From NCBI GenBank assembly GCA_964413535.1, contig CAYPTB010000007.1:186001-250000 (forward strand): DNA of 64,000 nucleotides, read 5' to 3'. The stretch's first letter is position 1. Every line of letters starts with the position of its first letter. Shown here piece after piece: positions 43,706-52,598 of the stretch. The notes beneath the pieces are model-generated. The model did not search any database. It saw only the letters and a program-made list of their open reading frames with translations, and was not told the origin of the DNA. The position numbers and the translations under genes were made by a program. Origin of the DNA: CAYPTB01 sp964413535. GTDB taxonomy: Bacteria > Planctomycetota > UBA1135 > GCA-002686595.

Positions 43706-44779
43706 ATGTCCATTCAAGTCATCGAGGCCATGACGCGCGGCGGTTTCGAGGAGGTGGTGGCGCTCTACGATCGAGCCAGCGGGCTGCGGGCGTTCCTGGC
43801 GATCCACGACACGACCGCGGGACCGGCTTTCGGCGGCTTGCGACGCTGGCAGTATCTCGACGAGGAACAGGCGCTCCGGGATTGCCTGCGGCTCGCGCGC
43901 TCCATGACCCAGAAGTGCGCGCTGGCGAGCTTGCCGGCCGGCGGAGCCAAGCTGGTGCTGCTCGACCAGCCGGAGTTGGACCGGTCCGCGGCCTATCGCT
44001 TCGTCGGGCGCACGGTGGAGCGCATGGGAGGCCGCTTCTGCACCGGGCCGGACGTGGGGACGGGTCCCCGCGAACTCGCGTGGGTACGGGCCGAAACCGC
44101 CTTCGTCACCGATCCCGGAGAAAGGGGTCCGGGGGACCTCGCCTCGGCTACGACCGAGGGTGTGCTAGCGGGGATGGCAGCCGCCTTGCGCCACGTCGAC
44201 GGCGAGGTGGACTGGCCCAACCGCACCATCGTGATCCAGGGACTCGGAGGGATCGGCGAGCGCCTGGCCCGGCTCCTCCTCGAGCGCGGTGCGCGAGTGC
44301 TGGCCTCGGAGATCGATCCGGCGCGCGCGGACGTCATCACCCGCGAGCTCGGGATCGAGATCGTCGACTCGTCGCATGCCTTCGACGTCGAGTCCGACGT
44401 GTTCGCTCCCTGCGCCATGGGGGGAATCCTGCACGACGTCACGGTGAAGCGTCTCCGAGCTCGGATCGTGGCCGGAGCTGCGAACAACGTCCTCGCGCGC
44501 ATGCGCCACGGGGACGAGCTGCACGCGCGCGAGGTGTTGTACGTACCGGACATCGCCATCAACTCCGGGGCCCTGATCCTCGGCGCGATGTTCCACCTCA
44601 GCGGGGAGCGCCCGCCGCTCGACGAGATCGAGCGGCGAATCGGGGCGTCGACGACCGCGGTCCTTCGGCTAGCGGCCGACGAGAACCTTCCGCCTGCCCG
44701 CGTGGCCTTGCGCGAAGCGGAGCGTAGGATAGGCAGACGTCGAGAACCGGTCGAGGGAGCTCTGCTCCTTCGAACTTGA
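43706..44779 (+). CDS. Glu/Leu/Phe/Val dehydrogenase, leucine-dehydrogenase-like
   Basis: 357 residues from ATG 43706. The frame is open to 43514, but the added 64 residues are outside the conserved fold. Active-site lysines K70 and K82 lie in MTQKCALASLPAGGAKLVLL, spaced exactly as K68/K80 of leucine dehydrogenase. GLRAFLAIHDTTAGPAFGGLR is the family opening, and VIQGLGGIGERLARLLLERGARVL the NAD-binding Rossmann turn. It catalyses reversible oxidative deamination of a branched or hydrophobic amino acid to the 2-oxoacid with NAD+ (EC 1.4.1.9 if leucine). Confidence 0.88.
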   Translation: MSIQVIEAMTRGGFEEVVALYDRASGLRAFLAIHDTTAGPAFGGLRRWQYLDEEQALRDCLRLARSMTQKCALASLPAGGAKLVLLDQPELDRSAAYRFVGRTVERMGGRFCTGPDVGTGPRELAWVRAETAFVTDPGERGPGDLASATTEGVLAGMAAALRHVDGEVDWPNRTIVIQGLGGIGERLARLLLERGARVLASEIDPARADVITRELGIEIVDSSHAFDVESDVFAPCAMGGILHDVTVKRLRARIVAGAANNVLARMRHGDELHAREVLYVPDIAINSGALILGAMFHLSGERPPLDEIERRIGASTTAVLRLAADENLPPARVALREAERRIGRRREPVEGALLLRT

Positions 44780-44801
44780 TCGCTCGACCTCCCCTCTCCT
44801 C

Positions 44802-45812
44802 GTGCATCGCCCGGGATCGAACTCGACTCGACACCGACTCTCCATCCTGCTCCTGATCGCGCTGGAGTTCTCGGCGCTGCTCGGAGCTCAGGAGGGGACG
44901 TCCATCCTCGAAGCGGCCTCGTCTCTCGACGGGAAGGCTCCCTGCTGGATCGATCGCGGATCGGACGAGCTGCCCTTGATGGTCCCCCGTGACGAGGAGC
45001 TGGTCTACCAAGTGGAGGTCGCATGGGGCGTGCTGCAAGCCGCCATCGGCACGGTGACGATGACTTCCGGCGTCGAGCCGTACCGCCCCTCGCTGCTCTT
45101 GGACGGAAATGGTGGGTCCGTCGAACCGGGCGCCGAGACGGCTTGGGTCAAGGCCCACGCATATGGCAAGCATCTCCTGTATACGATGGACGCGACCCTC
45201 GAGGCCCGTCACCAGCCGCAAGAGTGGCCGCGCCTCGTGTATCGGTCGACGCAGGAGGGCTCGGAACAGAGGCGCCGCGAGCTCCTATTCGGCCTGAAGG
45301 ACCGGAAGTCGGTCTCGAGCTATCGCAGCGACACGAGCAGGGGCGCTCCCCGGGGAACACGCATCTGGAAGGAACCCGAGTTCCGCGACGTTCCGCCGGA
45401 CGCGCTCGACATGACGAGCGCCGTCTATCTCGTGCGCGTGTTCATCGTGCGCGGGCTGGCGGAGACGAAGTTCACGGTGCTGGAGAAGCGGCGGCTGTGG
45501 GAGATCACCCTTTCCCGGGGCGAGACGCGGGTCCAGGAGACCACCGCCGGTCGCTTCGCATCCGTCGAGGTGATCCTCCAGGCGAATCCTCACCCGGGCG
45601 AGCCCGAAGACGCCAAGACGGAGCGCTTCGAAGGCTTGTTCGGGCTGCGCGGGAGCATCCATTTGTGGGTCGAGCTGCACACCGGGATCCCCGTTCGGAT
45701 CCAGGGTGAGGTACCGGCCGGTCCCCTCATGCTGGACGTGGACATCCAACTCGCGTCCCACCGCGGAACGCCGCGCTCCCTGCGATCCCTGCCTCCCGTG
45801 GAAAGCAAGTGA
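44802..45812 (+). CDS. Exported DUF3108 protein
   Basis: 336 residues from GTG 44802. A signal peptide (LSILLLIALEFSALLGAQ) is followed by a beta-rich protein with DEELVYQVEVAWGVLQAAIGTVTM, the usual opening of DUF3108, and ELHTGIPVRIQGEVPAGPLMLDVDIQLAS at the end. DUF3108 proteins are predicted to be periplasmic beta-barrel-like domains of unknown role. It starts 22 bases after the dehydrogenase stop, so co-transcription is likely. It is convergent with ygfZ. Confidence 0.8.
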   Translation: MHRPGSNSTRHRLSILLLIALEFSALLGAQEGTSILEAASSLDGKAPCWIDRGSDELPLMVPRDEELVYQVEVAWGVLQAAIGTVTMTSGVEPYRPSLLLDGNGGSVEPGAETAWVKAHAYGKHLLYTMDATLEARHQPQEWPRLVYRSTQEGSEQRRRELLFGLKDRKSVSSYRSDTSRGAPRGTRIWKEPEFRDVPPDALDMTSAVYLVRVFIVRGLAETKFTVLEKRRLWEITLSRGETRVQETTAGRFASVEVILQANPHPGEPEDAKTERFEGLFGLRGSIHLWVELHTGIPVRIQGEVPAGPLMLDVDIQLASHRGTPRSLRSLPPVESK

Positions 45813-45850
45813 ACGACGCCGACCCCGCGAGGGCCGAGGAGCTCTAGGGC

Positions 45851-46966
45851 TCAGGTCGAGCTGGCGCCCGGAACGCCGTCGTGGACCGCGGAACGCACGG
45901 GGGCCCTCACGATCGTTGCAACCGCATCAGCGTCCCCGATGCGAAAGACCCTTCCGACGTCCTGGTGCTTGCGCTTGACGTAGGCGAGCACGACTCCGGC
46001 GTCCAGCGCGAACGAGTAGGCCCATGAAGTGACGATGCCGAGCCTCCGTTCGCCATCGGTGAGCTCTCTCTCGCGCGAGAAGAGTCCCGAACCAGTGGCG
46101 ATCGGATCGTCGTGTGACACGCGCAGCAGCATCAAGCGCTTGTTGAGTCCCCCGTACGTGTCGATCTTGGCCACGACCTCTTGGCCGATGTAGCACCCCT
46201 TGTCGAGGCTGAACGCGCCTTCGAGACGCGCTTCTTGCGGATACACGTCGTCCGTCACGTCGACGCCGAATGCGGCTCGCCCGGCCTCCACGCGCAGGAT
46301 GTCGCGGGCGGCGAGTCCCGCCGGCGTCGCCCCCGCCGCCACCAGCGCCTTCCAGAGTTTCGCCGCACCCCCCGGTCCGGGGTCGAGGCGAACCCCGCGG
46401 GATCCCGCGACTTCCAGGGCCGTGATGCGCAGGCGCTCGCCGCGCCAGTCGAGCGCCAGCTGATCGTGGTCGGCGAGCTGGCCGAGCTCTCCGACGAGCG
46501 TCTCGAGCAGGGCCAGCGACTGCTCTCCGCACAATTCGAGCGGCGCCGATTGCTCGGTCGCGTCCGTGAACGCTACGTCCTCGCTGAAGTGGTACACGTC
46601 GAGGGCGGTGAGGAGCGCCGCGGCCATGCCCGATTCCGTCGAGAGCCGGATGCCATCCGCATCGACGGAGAGGTCGAACCCGAAGAGCACCTTGCCCTTC
46701 GGCGACAAGAGCAGGTTCGCGTTGCCGCGGCCGGGCGAGAGCGTGCGGACGTCGTTCGCGAGGATGCGGTGCAGGAAGGTCTGCGCGTCACCGCCCGTGG
46801 CGAGCACGAGTCCGCGGTCGGTGGCGTCGAACAACGCCGCGCCCGAGAGCCCGGCCTGGTACTCGCCGGGTACGTCCCCGTAGGTCAGGGCGACGGGGCC
46901 GGGGGGGCGCTCCACGAGTCGCGCTCCGCGCGCCGCGTGCTCGGCCAAGAGGATCGATCGAAGCAT
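45851..46966 (-). CDS. ygfZ: YgfZ/GcvT-family folate-dependent protein
   Basis: 371 residues from ATG 46966. The frame extends to 47974 but the extra part is an antisense shadow of the cytochrome c gene. The family motif KGCYIGQEVVAKIDTYGGLN (near 255) carries the signature cysteine. YQAGLSGAALFDATDRG and FLHRILANDVRTLSPGRGN match the GcvT-like folate-binding barrel. YgfZ proteins help maintain or repair Fe-S enzymes in the cytoplasm. It is divergent from the cytochrome oxidase cluster across 405 bases. Confidence 0.88.
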   Translation of the reverse strand: MLRSILLAEHAARGARLVERPPGPVALTYGDVPGEYQAGLSGAALFDATDRGLVLATGGDAQTFLHRILANDVRTLSPGRGNANLLLSPKGKVLFGFDLSVDADGIRLSTESGMAAALLTALDVYHFSEDVAFTDATEQSAPLELCGEQSLALLETLVGELGQLADHDQLALDWRGERLRITALEVAGSRGVRLDPGPGGAAKLWKALVAAGATPAGLAARDILRVEAGRAAFGVDVTDDVYPQEARLEGAFSLDKGCYIGQEVVAKIDTYGGLNKRLMLLRVSHDDPIATGSGLFSRERELTDGERRLGIVTSWAYSFALDAGVVLAYVKRKHQDVGRVFRIGDADAVATIVRAPVRSAVHDGVPGASST

Positions 46967-47371
46967 CGTGTCCCGGAGGAGCCAGCAGGATAGGCCCGGT
47001 GGGGCTCCATGGGACCACGTCCGTTCCCTATCCCGGCACGAAGGGTTCTGCGTGTGCGAGCCCCCCGAGGCCGGTCCGCCTCGACGGACGCTGGCCCATC
47101 GACCCGGCGCTCGGCTCCCCCTGCCCCGCGGAGGCGTGATCGACGAACTCGGGAAGGAGACCGAGCCTGAGCGATGAGCGAGCCGACCGCGCCGGATGTC
47201 ACCGCCTGGGCAGAGCGCCTCTTCCTTGACTCCGCCGTGGGCGGGGGCAAACTGCTGCCCAGTTTTGCCGGGTCGCGTGCACCACGCTCGAAGTCCTCCT
47301 CCGAGCGGATCCGGCGGCCGTCCTGCGGATCGCACGTGCGGCTCCGCGGTCCCGTTCCATTCCGAGAAACC
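46967..47371. other. 405-base divergent intergenic region between ygfZ and the oxidase cluster
   Basis: The frame open from 47174 looks like chance: its arginine-rich residues lack family similarity before the cytochrome signal peptide. The region should hold promoters for both directions. The clearest structure is a dyad, GGCAAACT (47246-47253) and AGTTTTGCC (47261-47269), with a seven-base loop and one bulged base. A TTGACT at 47226-47231 could be a -35 element, but no good -10 follows at the usual distance. Confidence 0.4.
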
Positions 47372-48892
47372 ATGCGTCATCTCGTGCTTCTGACGCCCGC
47401 CGCCCTCCTCGCCGCCGCGGTGGTCACGGGTTGCGAGGACCCGTCGCGGCCGAAACTCTCCTACTCGCTCAACGCCAACATCGTCGCGGAGGAGCAGAGC
47501 AACCTCTTCATCGAGGAACTCGCCGCGGATTCCGTCGCGCAGGCGCACCTGTTGGGAGCGCTCGAGATGCTCTTCGGGACGCCCCAAGCGCCGGGCTATC
47601 TGCGCACCGAAGAGTGGATCGACGACGACTACGATCCCAACCACGCCGACCTGGAGCTCAGCGACGAGCAATGGCAGGAAGTGGTGACTGACAATCGGCG
47701 CGCGTTCGCCGGGGAGCTCGCGCGCATCGCGGAGCGCGACTTCAAGAGCGTGCTGCCGCCGCGCGAGGCGCTCGACCTCCAGGAGGAATGGAACGCGTTC
47801 GTCGAGCGCTGGACCGAGCTCGAGGAGGAGGTCGAACGGAACGAAGCGGACGCCTCCGAGCTCGACTCCCTCGCGGTGGAGATCACTGAAGAAGGCACGC
47901 TGCTCTTCGAGGAGTGGTATCCGACGTTGCGGGAGTCGGCCGAGATGTACCGCACGCAGTGCTACCACTGCCACGGCACCGAGGGCGGCGCAGACGGGAG
48001 CACGGCCAGGTTCTTGAATCCGCTTCCGCGCGACTATCGGCGCGGGATCTTCAAGTACACGGCGCTCGACAACAAGGCGCGTCCCCGTCGGGCCGATCTC
48101 TACAACACGCTCGAGGAAGGCGTGTACGGCACGGCGATGCCCTCCTTCAAGCGCTTCTCGAGGGCGCAGCTCGAGGGACTCGTCGACTACGTCCGACTGC
48201 TCAGCATCCGCGGCGAGACCGAGATCCTGCTCTCGACCGAGTACGACGCGGAGGTTGGCGGCTTTCCGAGCGACACGGTGATGGAGACCTACCTCGACGT
48301 GTGGGCGAAATGGGACCGCTCCGCGGAAGAGCTCATCGTCTTCGAGGGCGAAATCCCGCGCGATCGCTTACCGGAGCGGATCGCCCACGGGCGCGAGCTC
48401 TTCATGGATGCGAAGAGCGCCAATTGCTTCTCGTGCCACGGCCCGGACGGGCGCGGCGGAGGGCCTTCGGCCTTCGAGGCGAAGCTCATGACCGACGAGC
48501 TCCAGGCCAGCCTCGAAAGGATCGACGCCGCGATCGCCGAAGCCACGCGAACGGAGAACAGCGTCCAGCTCGCGAAGTTCCAGAAGAAGCGCTTCGAAAT
48601 CGCGAATGCGAAGGTGAAGGACGACTGGGGCAACGAGATCGAGCCGCGCGACCTCACGCGCGGGACGTTCCGTTTCGGCCGCCGTCCCATCGACCTCTTC
48701 CGACGGATCTACGCGGGCATCAACGGTACGCCCATGCCCTCGCACAGCTCCCTGAAGGCTCCCGACGGCTCGCGTCTGTTGTCGGACGAGGACTTGTGGG
48801 ACATCGTGCACTACCTGCGTGCGTTGTCCTCGCACGCTCCCTCTCCCGAGGCGAACGCGACTCCTGCGACGCACGGCGCTCACGGCCTCTGA
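47372..48892 (+). CDS. Dihaem cytochrome c lipoprotein
   Basis: 506 residues from ATG 47372, with lipobox VVTGC (cysteine 21). The first cytochrome c domain has CYHCH at 197-201 and MPSF as axial methionine near 256. The second has CFSCH at 352-356 and GTPMPSHS near the C-terminus. Residues 100-185 are Glu-rich and helical. As the first gene of the oxidase cluster it is the probable electron donor to the CuA site of subunit II, replacing the cytochrome domain that caa3-type subunit II normally carries. It is predicted to be tethered on the periplasmic side. Confidence 0.88.
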   Translation: MRHLVLLTPAALLAAAVVTGCEDPSRPKLSYSLNANIVAEEQSNLFIEELAADSVAQAHLLGALEMLFGTPQAPGYLRTEEWIDDDYDPNHADLELSDEQWQEVVTDNRRAFAGELARIAERDFKSVLPPREALDLQEEWNAFVERWTELEEEVERNEADASELDSLAVEITEEGTLLFEEWYPTLRESAEMYRTQCYHCHGTEGGADGSTARFLNPLPRDYRRGIFKYTALDNKARPRRADLYNTLEEGVYGTAMPSFKRFSRAQLEGLVDYVRLLSIRGETEILLSTEYDAEVGGFPSDTVMETYLDVWAKWDRSAEELIVFEGEIPRDRLPERIAHGRELFMDAKSANCFSCHGPDGRGGGPSAFEAKLMTDELQASLERIDAAIAEATRTENSVQLAKFQKKRFEIANAKVKDDWGNEIEPRDLTRGTFRFGRRPIDLFRRIYAGINGTPMPSHSSLKAPDGSRLLSDEDLWDIVHYLRALSSHAPSPEANATPATHGAHGL

Positions 48893-48927
48893 TCCCCGAG
48901 TTCGAACCCCAGAACGACGAAGCCGGC

Positions 48928-49731
48928 ATGCGTTTCCTAACCGCTCTCCTGTTCCTCCTGGTCCCGGTGCTGGGCGTCTGGTCCTTCTGGATCGCGCCGG
49001 AGCACGGTTGGTGGTTCCCGCGCGAGGTGTCGAGCTACGGCCAGGACATCGACTTCCTGTTCTACGTCATCCTGTGGATGGTCGGCATCACCTTCGTCGC
49101 GACGGAAGTCCTGCTCGTCTGGTGCATCTGGCGCTACGGACGACGTGGGAAGAAGGACGCTCCCAAGGCCGGCTTCGTCCACGGCAATCACACGCTCGAG
49201 ATGGTGTGGACGGCGGTTCCCGCACTGCTGCTGCTCTTCATCGCCTTCTCCCAGATGGGCGCGTGGGCGGACGTGAAGTTCAAGGAGAACTTCCCCGACG
49301 AGGGGCGTTTCACCGCCGAGCGTCCCATCGCCGAGGTCTACGCGAGCCAATTCGATTGGCGCTTTCGCTACCCCGACGAGGACGGCAACTTCTCCGGCGC
49401 CGACGTGATCGAGAAGCCGTTCGAGTTCACGGTGCCGCTGGGCGAGCCCGTCACGTTCGTCCTCAAGTCGCGCGACGTGCTGCACAGCTTCTTCGTGCCG
49501 AACTTCCGCCTGAAGCAAGACGCGGTGCCCGGCATGGAGATCCCGGTCTGGTTCCAGGCCGACGAGCCGGGTGACTACGACCTGATCTGCGCCGAGCTCT
49601 GCGGCTGGGGCCACTACAAGATGGCCGGCCGCGTTCGCGTCCTGCCCTCCGCGGAATACGACGCGTGGCTCGCTGCAGAACGAGAGGCTCTCTACGCGAA
49701 CGGAACCGAGGACATGGAGGACGGCGAGTGA
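48928..49731 (+). CDS. coxB: Cytochrome c oxidase subunit II
   Basis: 267 residues. Two N-terminal membrane helices (FLFYVILWMVGITFVATEVLLVWCIW and TAVPALLLLFIAFSQM) precede the cupredoxin domain. CuA ligands are visible: H186 (DVLHSFFVPNFRLKQD), then C221, E223, C225, H229 and M232 in CAELCGWGHYKM. It ends soon after the CuA domain with no fused cytochrome c. It accepts electrons from a cytochrome c, probably the upstream dihaem lipoprotein, and passes them to subunit I. It overlaps coxA by GTGA. Confidence 0.95.
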   Translation: MRFLTALLFLLVPVLGVWSFWIAPEHGWWFPREVSSYGQDIDFLFYVILWMVGITFVATEVLLVWCIWRYGRRGKKDAPKAGFVHGNHTLEMVWTAVPALLLLFIAFSQMGAWADVKFKENFPDEGRFTAERPIAEVYASQFDWRFRYPDEDGNFSGADVIEKPFEFTVPLGEPVTFVLKSRDVLHSFFVPNFRLKQDAVPGMEIPVWFQADEPGDYDLICAELCGWGHYKMAGRVRVLPSAEYDAWLAAEREALYANGTEDMEDGE

Positions 49732-51548
49732 GTTCTTCGACGAAAGCGCACGCTCTGCCGCTCGGCATCGACGAACCGGGGACCATGCGGGTCAGTCACG
49801 AGCACCACGAGCTCGGGTTCATCCGCAAGTACATCTTCTCGACGGACCACAAGGTCATCGGGCTCCAGTTCATGTTCACGGGGCTCGTGTTCCTCGTTCT
49901 CGGCGGCTTGATGGCGATGGCCATTCGCTGGCAGCTCGCCTGGCCCTGGACGGAGATGCCGCCCTTCCTCGGGTTCCTCTTCCCGGAGAGCCACAAGGTC
50001 GCCTCGCCCGAGGCGTACACGATGCTCTTCACGATGCACGGGACGATCATGATCTTCTTCGTGATCATCCCGTTGCTCACGGGAGCGTTCGGGAACTTTC
50101 TGATCCCGCTGCAGGTCGGCGCGCCCGACATGGCCTTCCCGAAGCTCAACATGTTCGGGTACTGGGCCATGGCCCCGGCCATCTTCTGCGCGCTCTTCGG
50201 CTTCTTCACCGAGGGTGGAGCGGCCGCCGCCGGCTGGACGGCCTATCCGCCGCTCTCGACCATCCGCAGCGCCGCTCCGGGCAGCTTGGACGGGCAGACC
50301 TGGTGGCTCCTCGCGCTGACGTGGATCGGCGTCTCATCGATGATGGGTGCGGTCAACTACGTGACCACGATCGTCAAGATGCGCGCTCCCGGCATGACGA
50401 TGATGCGCATGCCGCTCTCCGTCTGGGCGCTCTTGATCGCGGCGCTGTTGCAGCTCTTCGCGCTGCCCGTGCTGACCGCCGCGAGCATCATGCAACTCCT
50501 CGATCGCCTGCTCCACACCGGGTTCTTCACGCCGACGAACCTGGTGGTGAACAACATGGGGGTCGAGACCGTGGGGCAGGCCGCCGGCGGACAACCGCTG
50601 CTCTGGCAGCACCTGTTCTGGTTCTACAGCCACCCCGCGGTCTACATCATGGTGCTGCCCGCGATGGGCTTCGCCTCGGACATCATCAGCACGCACGCGC
50701 GCAAGCCCATCTTCGGCTACAAGCCGATGGTCTACTCGATGGCGGCCATTGCCGGGCTCGGCTTCATCGTCTGGGGACACCACATGTTCATGTCGGGCAT
50801 GAACCCGACGGTCGGCATGACCTTCATGGTGTCGACGGTGATGATCGCGCTGCCCTCGGCGGTGAAGGTGTTCAACTGGCTCGGGACGCTGTGGGACTCG
50901 CGTATCCGGCTCACGACGCCGATGCTGTTCGCGTTGGGCTTCGTGTCGATGTTCATCATCGGCGGCTTGTCGGGCATCTGGATGGCTTCGACGCCCGTCG
51001 ACATCTACATCCACGACACGTACATCGTCGTCGCGCACTTCCACTACGTGGTCTTCGCCGGCTCCGTGCTCGCGATCTTCGGCGCCATCTACCACTGGTT
51101 CCCGAAGATGTTCGGCCGGATGATGAACGAGCGCCTCGGCAAGCTCCACTTCATCGGGACGTTCGTCCTGACGAACTGCGTCTTCTACATGATGCATCAG
51201 ATCGGCATCGCCGGTCTGATGCGGCGCACTGCGGATCCGTACGCATACGAGACCTACAAACACCTCCAAGGACTGAACGAGTTCATCACGATCAGCGCCT
51301 TCCTGCTGTTCGCGTGGCAGGCGTTCTTCGTCGTCAACCTCTTCCACTCGCTGTTCTTCGGCAAGCGCGTCGGCCGCAATCCCTGGGACGCTTGCTCGCT
51401 CGAGTGGCAGGCTCCCTCTCCTCCGGGACACGGCAACTTCGACACTTCGCTCACGGTCTATCGCGGACCCTACGAGTACGCGTCGCCGGAGGTGGAAGAA
51501 GACTTCCTGCCGCAGACCCGCAAGCTCGAGGCCGCACACCGCGCCTGA
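49728..51548 (+). CDS. coxA: Cytochrome c oxidase subunit I, class A2
   Basis: 606 residues from GTG 49728. Ligands: H104 (TMHGTIM) for the low-spin haem, and H302 with Y306 (cross-link pair) in WFYSHPAVYIMVLP. VWGHHMFMSGMNP holds HH at 351-352 for CuB, and VAHFHYVVFAG the haem a and a3 histidines. A1 enzymes read HPEVYI. Here the glutamate is alanine and the two residues before HP are Tyr-Ser, the YS motif of class A2 oxidases such as Thermus caa3. About twelve membrane helices are present. It reduces O2 to water and pumps protons at the cytoplasmic membrane. Confidence 0.96.
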   Translation: MSSSTKAHALPLGIDEPGTMRVSHEHHELGFIRKYIFSTDHKVIGLQFMFTGLVFLVLGGLMAMAIRWQLAWPWTEMPPFLGFLFPESHKVASPEAYTMLFTMHGTIMIFFVIIPLLTGAFGNFLIPLQVGAPDMAFPKLNMFGYWAMAPAIFCALFGFFTEGGAAAAGWTAYPPLSTIRSAAPGSLDGQTWWLLALTWIGVSSMMGAVNYVTTIVKMRAPGMTMMRMPLSVWALLIAALLQLFALPVLTAASIMQLLDRLLHTGFFTPTNLVVNNMGVETVGQAAGGQPLLWQHLFWFYSHPAVYIMVLPAMGFASDIISTHARKPIFGYKPMVYSMAAIAGLGFIVWGHHMFMSGMNPTVGMTFMVSTVMIALPSAVKVFNWLGTLWDSRIRLTTPMLFALGFVSMFIIGGLSGIWMASTPVDIYIHDTYIVVAHFHYVVFAGSVLAIFGAIYHWFPKMFGRMMNERLGKLHFIGTFVLTNCVFYMMHQIGIAGLMRRTADPYAYETYKHLQGLNEFITISAFLLFAWQAFFVVNLFHSLFFGKRVGRNPWDACSLEWQAPSPPGHGNFDTSLTVYRGPYEYASPEVEEDFLPQTRKLEAAHRA

Positions 51549-51560
51549 TCGGCCGTTCGA

Positions 51561-52598
51561 ATGGTTCCGAACCCTTCACTTCGGGCCGACGGCCGACTCG
51601 CGCGGCGCGTCGAGATGCGCGCCGAGGGATCGTCGGGCGCCCATCGGGTTCCGGCCGGGTTCGCGTGGGAGCGAGGTGGCGTTACGCACCGATTGGCCCT
51701 CCTCACCGCGTTCGCCGCGGTTCCGCTAATCCTCTTCGGAGGGTCCGTCACGACGCTCGGCGCCGGAATGGCCGTCGACGGGTGGCTCGTTGCCGAAGGG
51801 CACTTCCTGCCCTTCTTCCCCATCGAGAAGTGGTTCCGCGACACGGCGACGATGGTCGAGCACACGCACCGCCTGTTCGGCGTACTGGTCGGACTGCTCG
51901 CGGTGGCGACGCTCGCGGCGGGGATCGTCGAGCGCCGACCGTGGATGCCGCTCGTGAGCCTCCTCGCCGTGTGCGGCCAAGGAGCGCTGGGCGGGTTCCG
52001 CGTCCTCCAGGCGAGCCCCGATCTCGCATTCCTGCACGGTGCGCTCGCGCAAGGCGTGTTCGCGCTCTTGTGCGCGGTGGCGGTCGTGCTCTCCCCGGCG
52101 TTCGCCGAGACGCGACCGGGATCCGTTCCGCGGAGCCGCGCGGTCGCTCGCGCGGCCTGGTCCGCCGCGCTCGTCGTGTACGCGCAGATCGCCGTGGGCG
52201 CGTGGTATCGCCACGGGTTGCGCGGCGACGCACCGGCGAGCGATGCCGACTTGCGGCTCGCTCTGCACCTCGGCGGTGCATTCCTCGTCTTCCTCACCGT
52301 CTTCGCCGTGATCGGGCGTGCGAAAGCCCTCGCGCAGGAAGGCTCCTTTGGGCCTTCGATCCTCCACACGTACGCGAACCGCCTCGCGCTGCTGCTCGGC
52401 GTCCAAGCAGGGCTGGGACTCTTCGCTTGGGCCGGGCGCGACGGCGGCGGAACCGTCACGGCCCTCGAGTGGGTGACGAGCGTGCTGCACGTGCTCTTCG
52501 GCGGTCTACTCCTGGCCCAGACGCTCGCGGTCGCGCTCCACGCGGGACGCAGCGCCTCTCCGAACGGCGCGCCTGCGACCGTTGGAGGGATGGCGTGA
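51561..52598 (+). CDS. ctaA: Haem A synthase
   Basis: 345 residues with about eight membrane helices. Four conserved histidines are placed as in CtaA: EHTHR (100-104), H159 (FLHGALAQG), H236 (ALHLGGAF) and H310 (VLHVLFGG). It converts haem O to haem A for the oxidase. The first 40 residues are an extra polar extension. An inner start is possible but MVPN at 51561 is the first after coxA. It overlaps ctaB by GTGA. Confidence 0.92.
   Translation: MVPNPSLRADGRLARRVEMRAEGSSGAHRVPAGFAWERGGVTHRLALLTAFAAVPLILFGGSVTTLGAGMAVDGWLVAEGHFLPFFPIEKWFRDTATMVEHTHRLFGVLVGLLAVATLAAGIVERRPWMPLVSLLAVCGQGALGGFRVLQASPDLAFLHGALAQGVFALLCAVAVVLSPAFAETRPGSVPRSRAVARAAWSAALVVYAQIAVGAWYRHGLRGDAPASDADLRLALHLGGAFLVFLTVFAVIGRAKALAQEGSFGPSILHTYANRLALLLGVQAGLGLFAWAGRDGGGTVTALEWVTSVLHVLFGGLLLAQTLAVALHAGRSASPNGAPATVGGMA

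Noticed and set aside
47174..47371. N-terminal extension of the dihaem cytochrome gene or a small upstream gene
   Set aside because: The residues are Arg/Ser-rich, precede a perfect lipoprotein signal, and have no similarity or good ribosome binding site.
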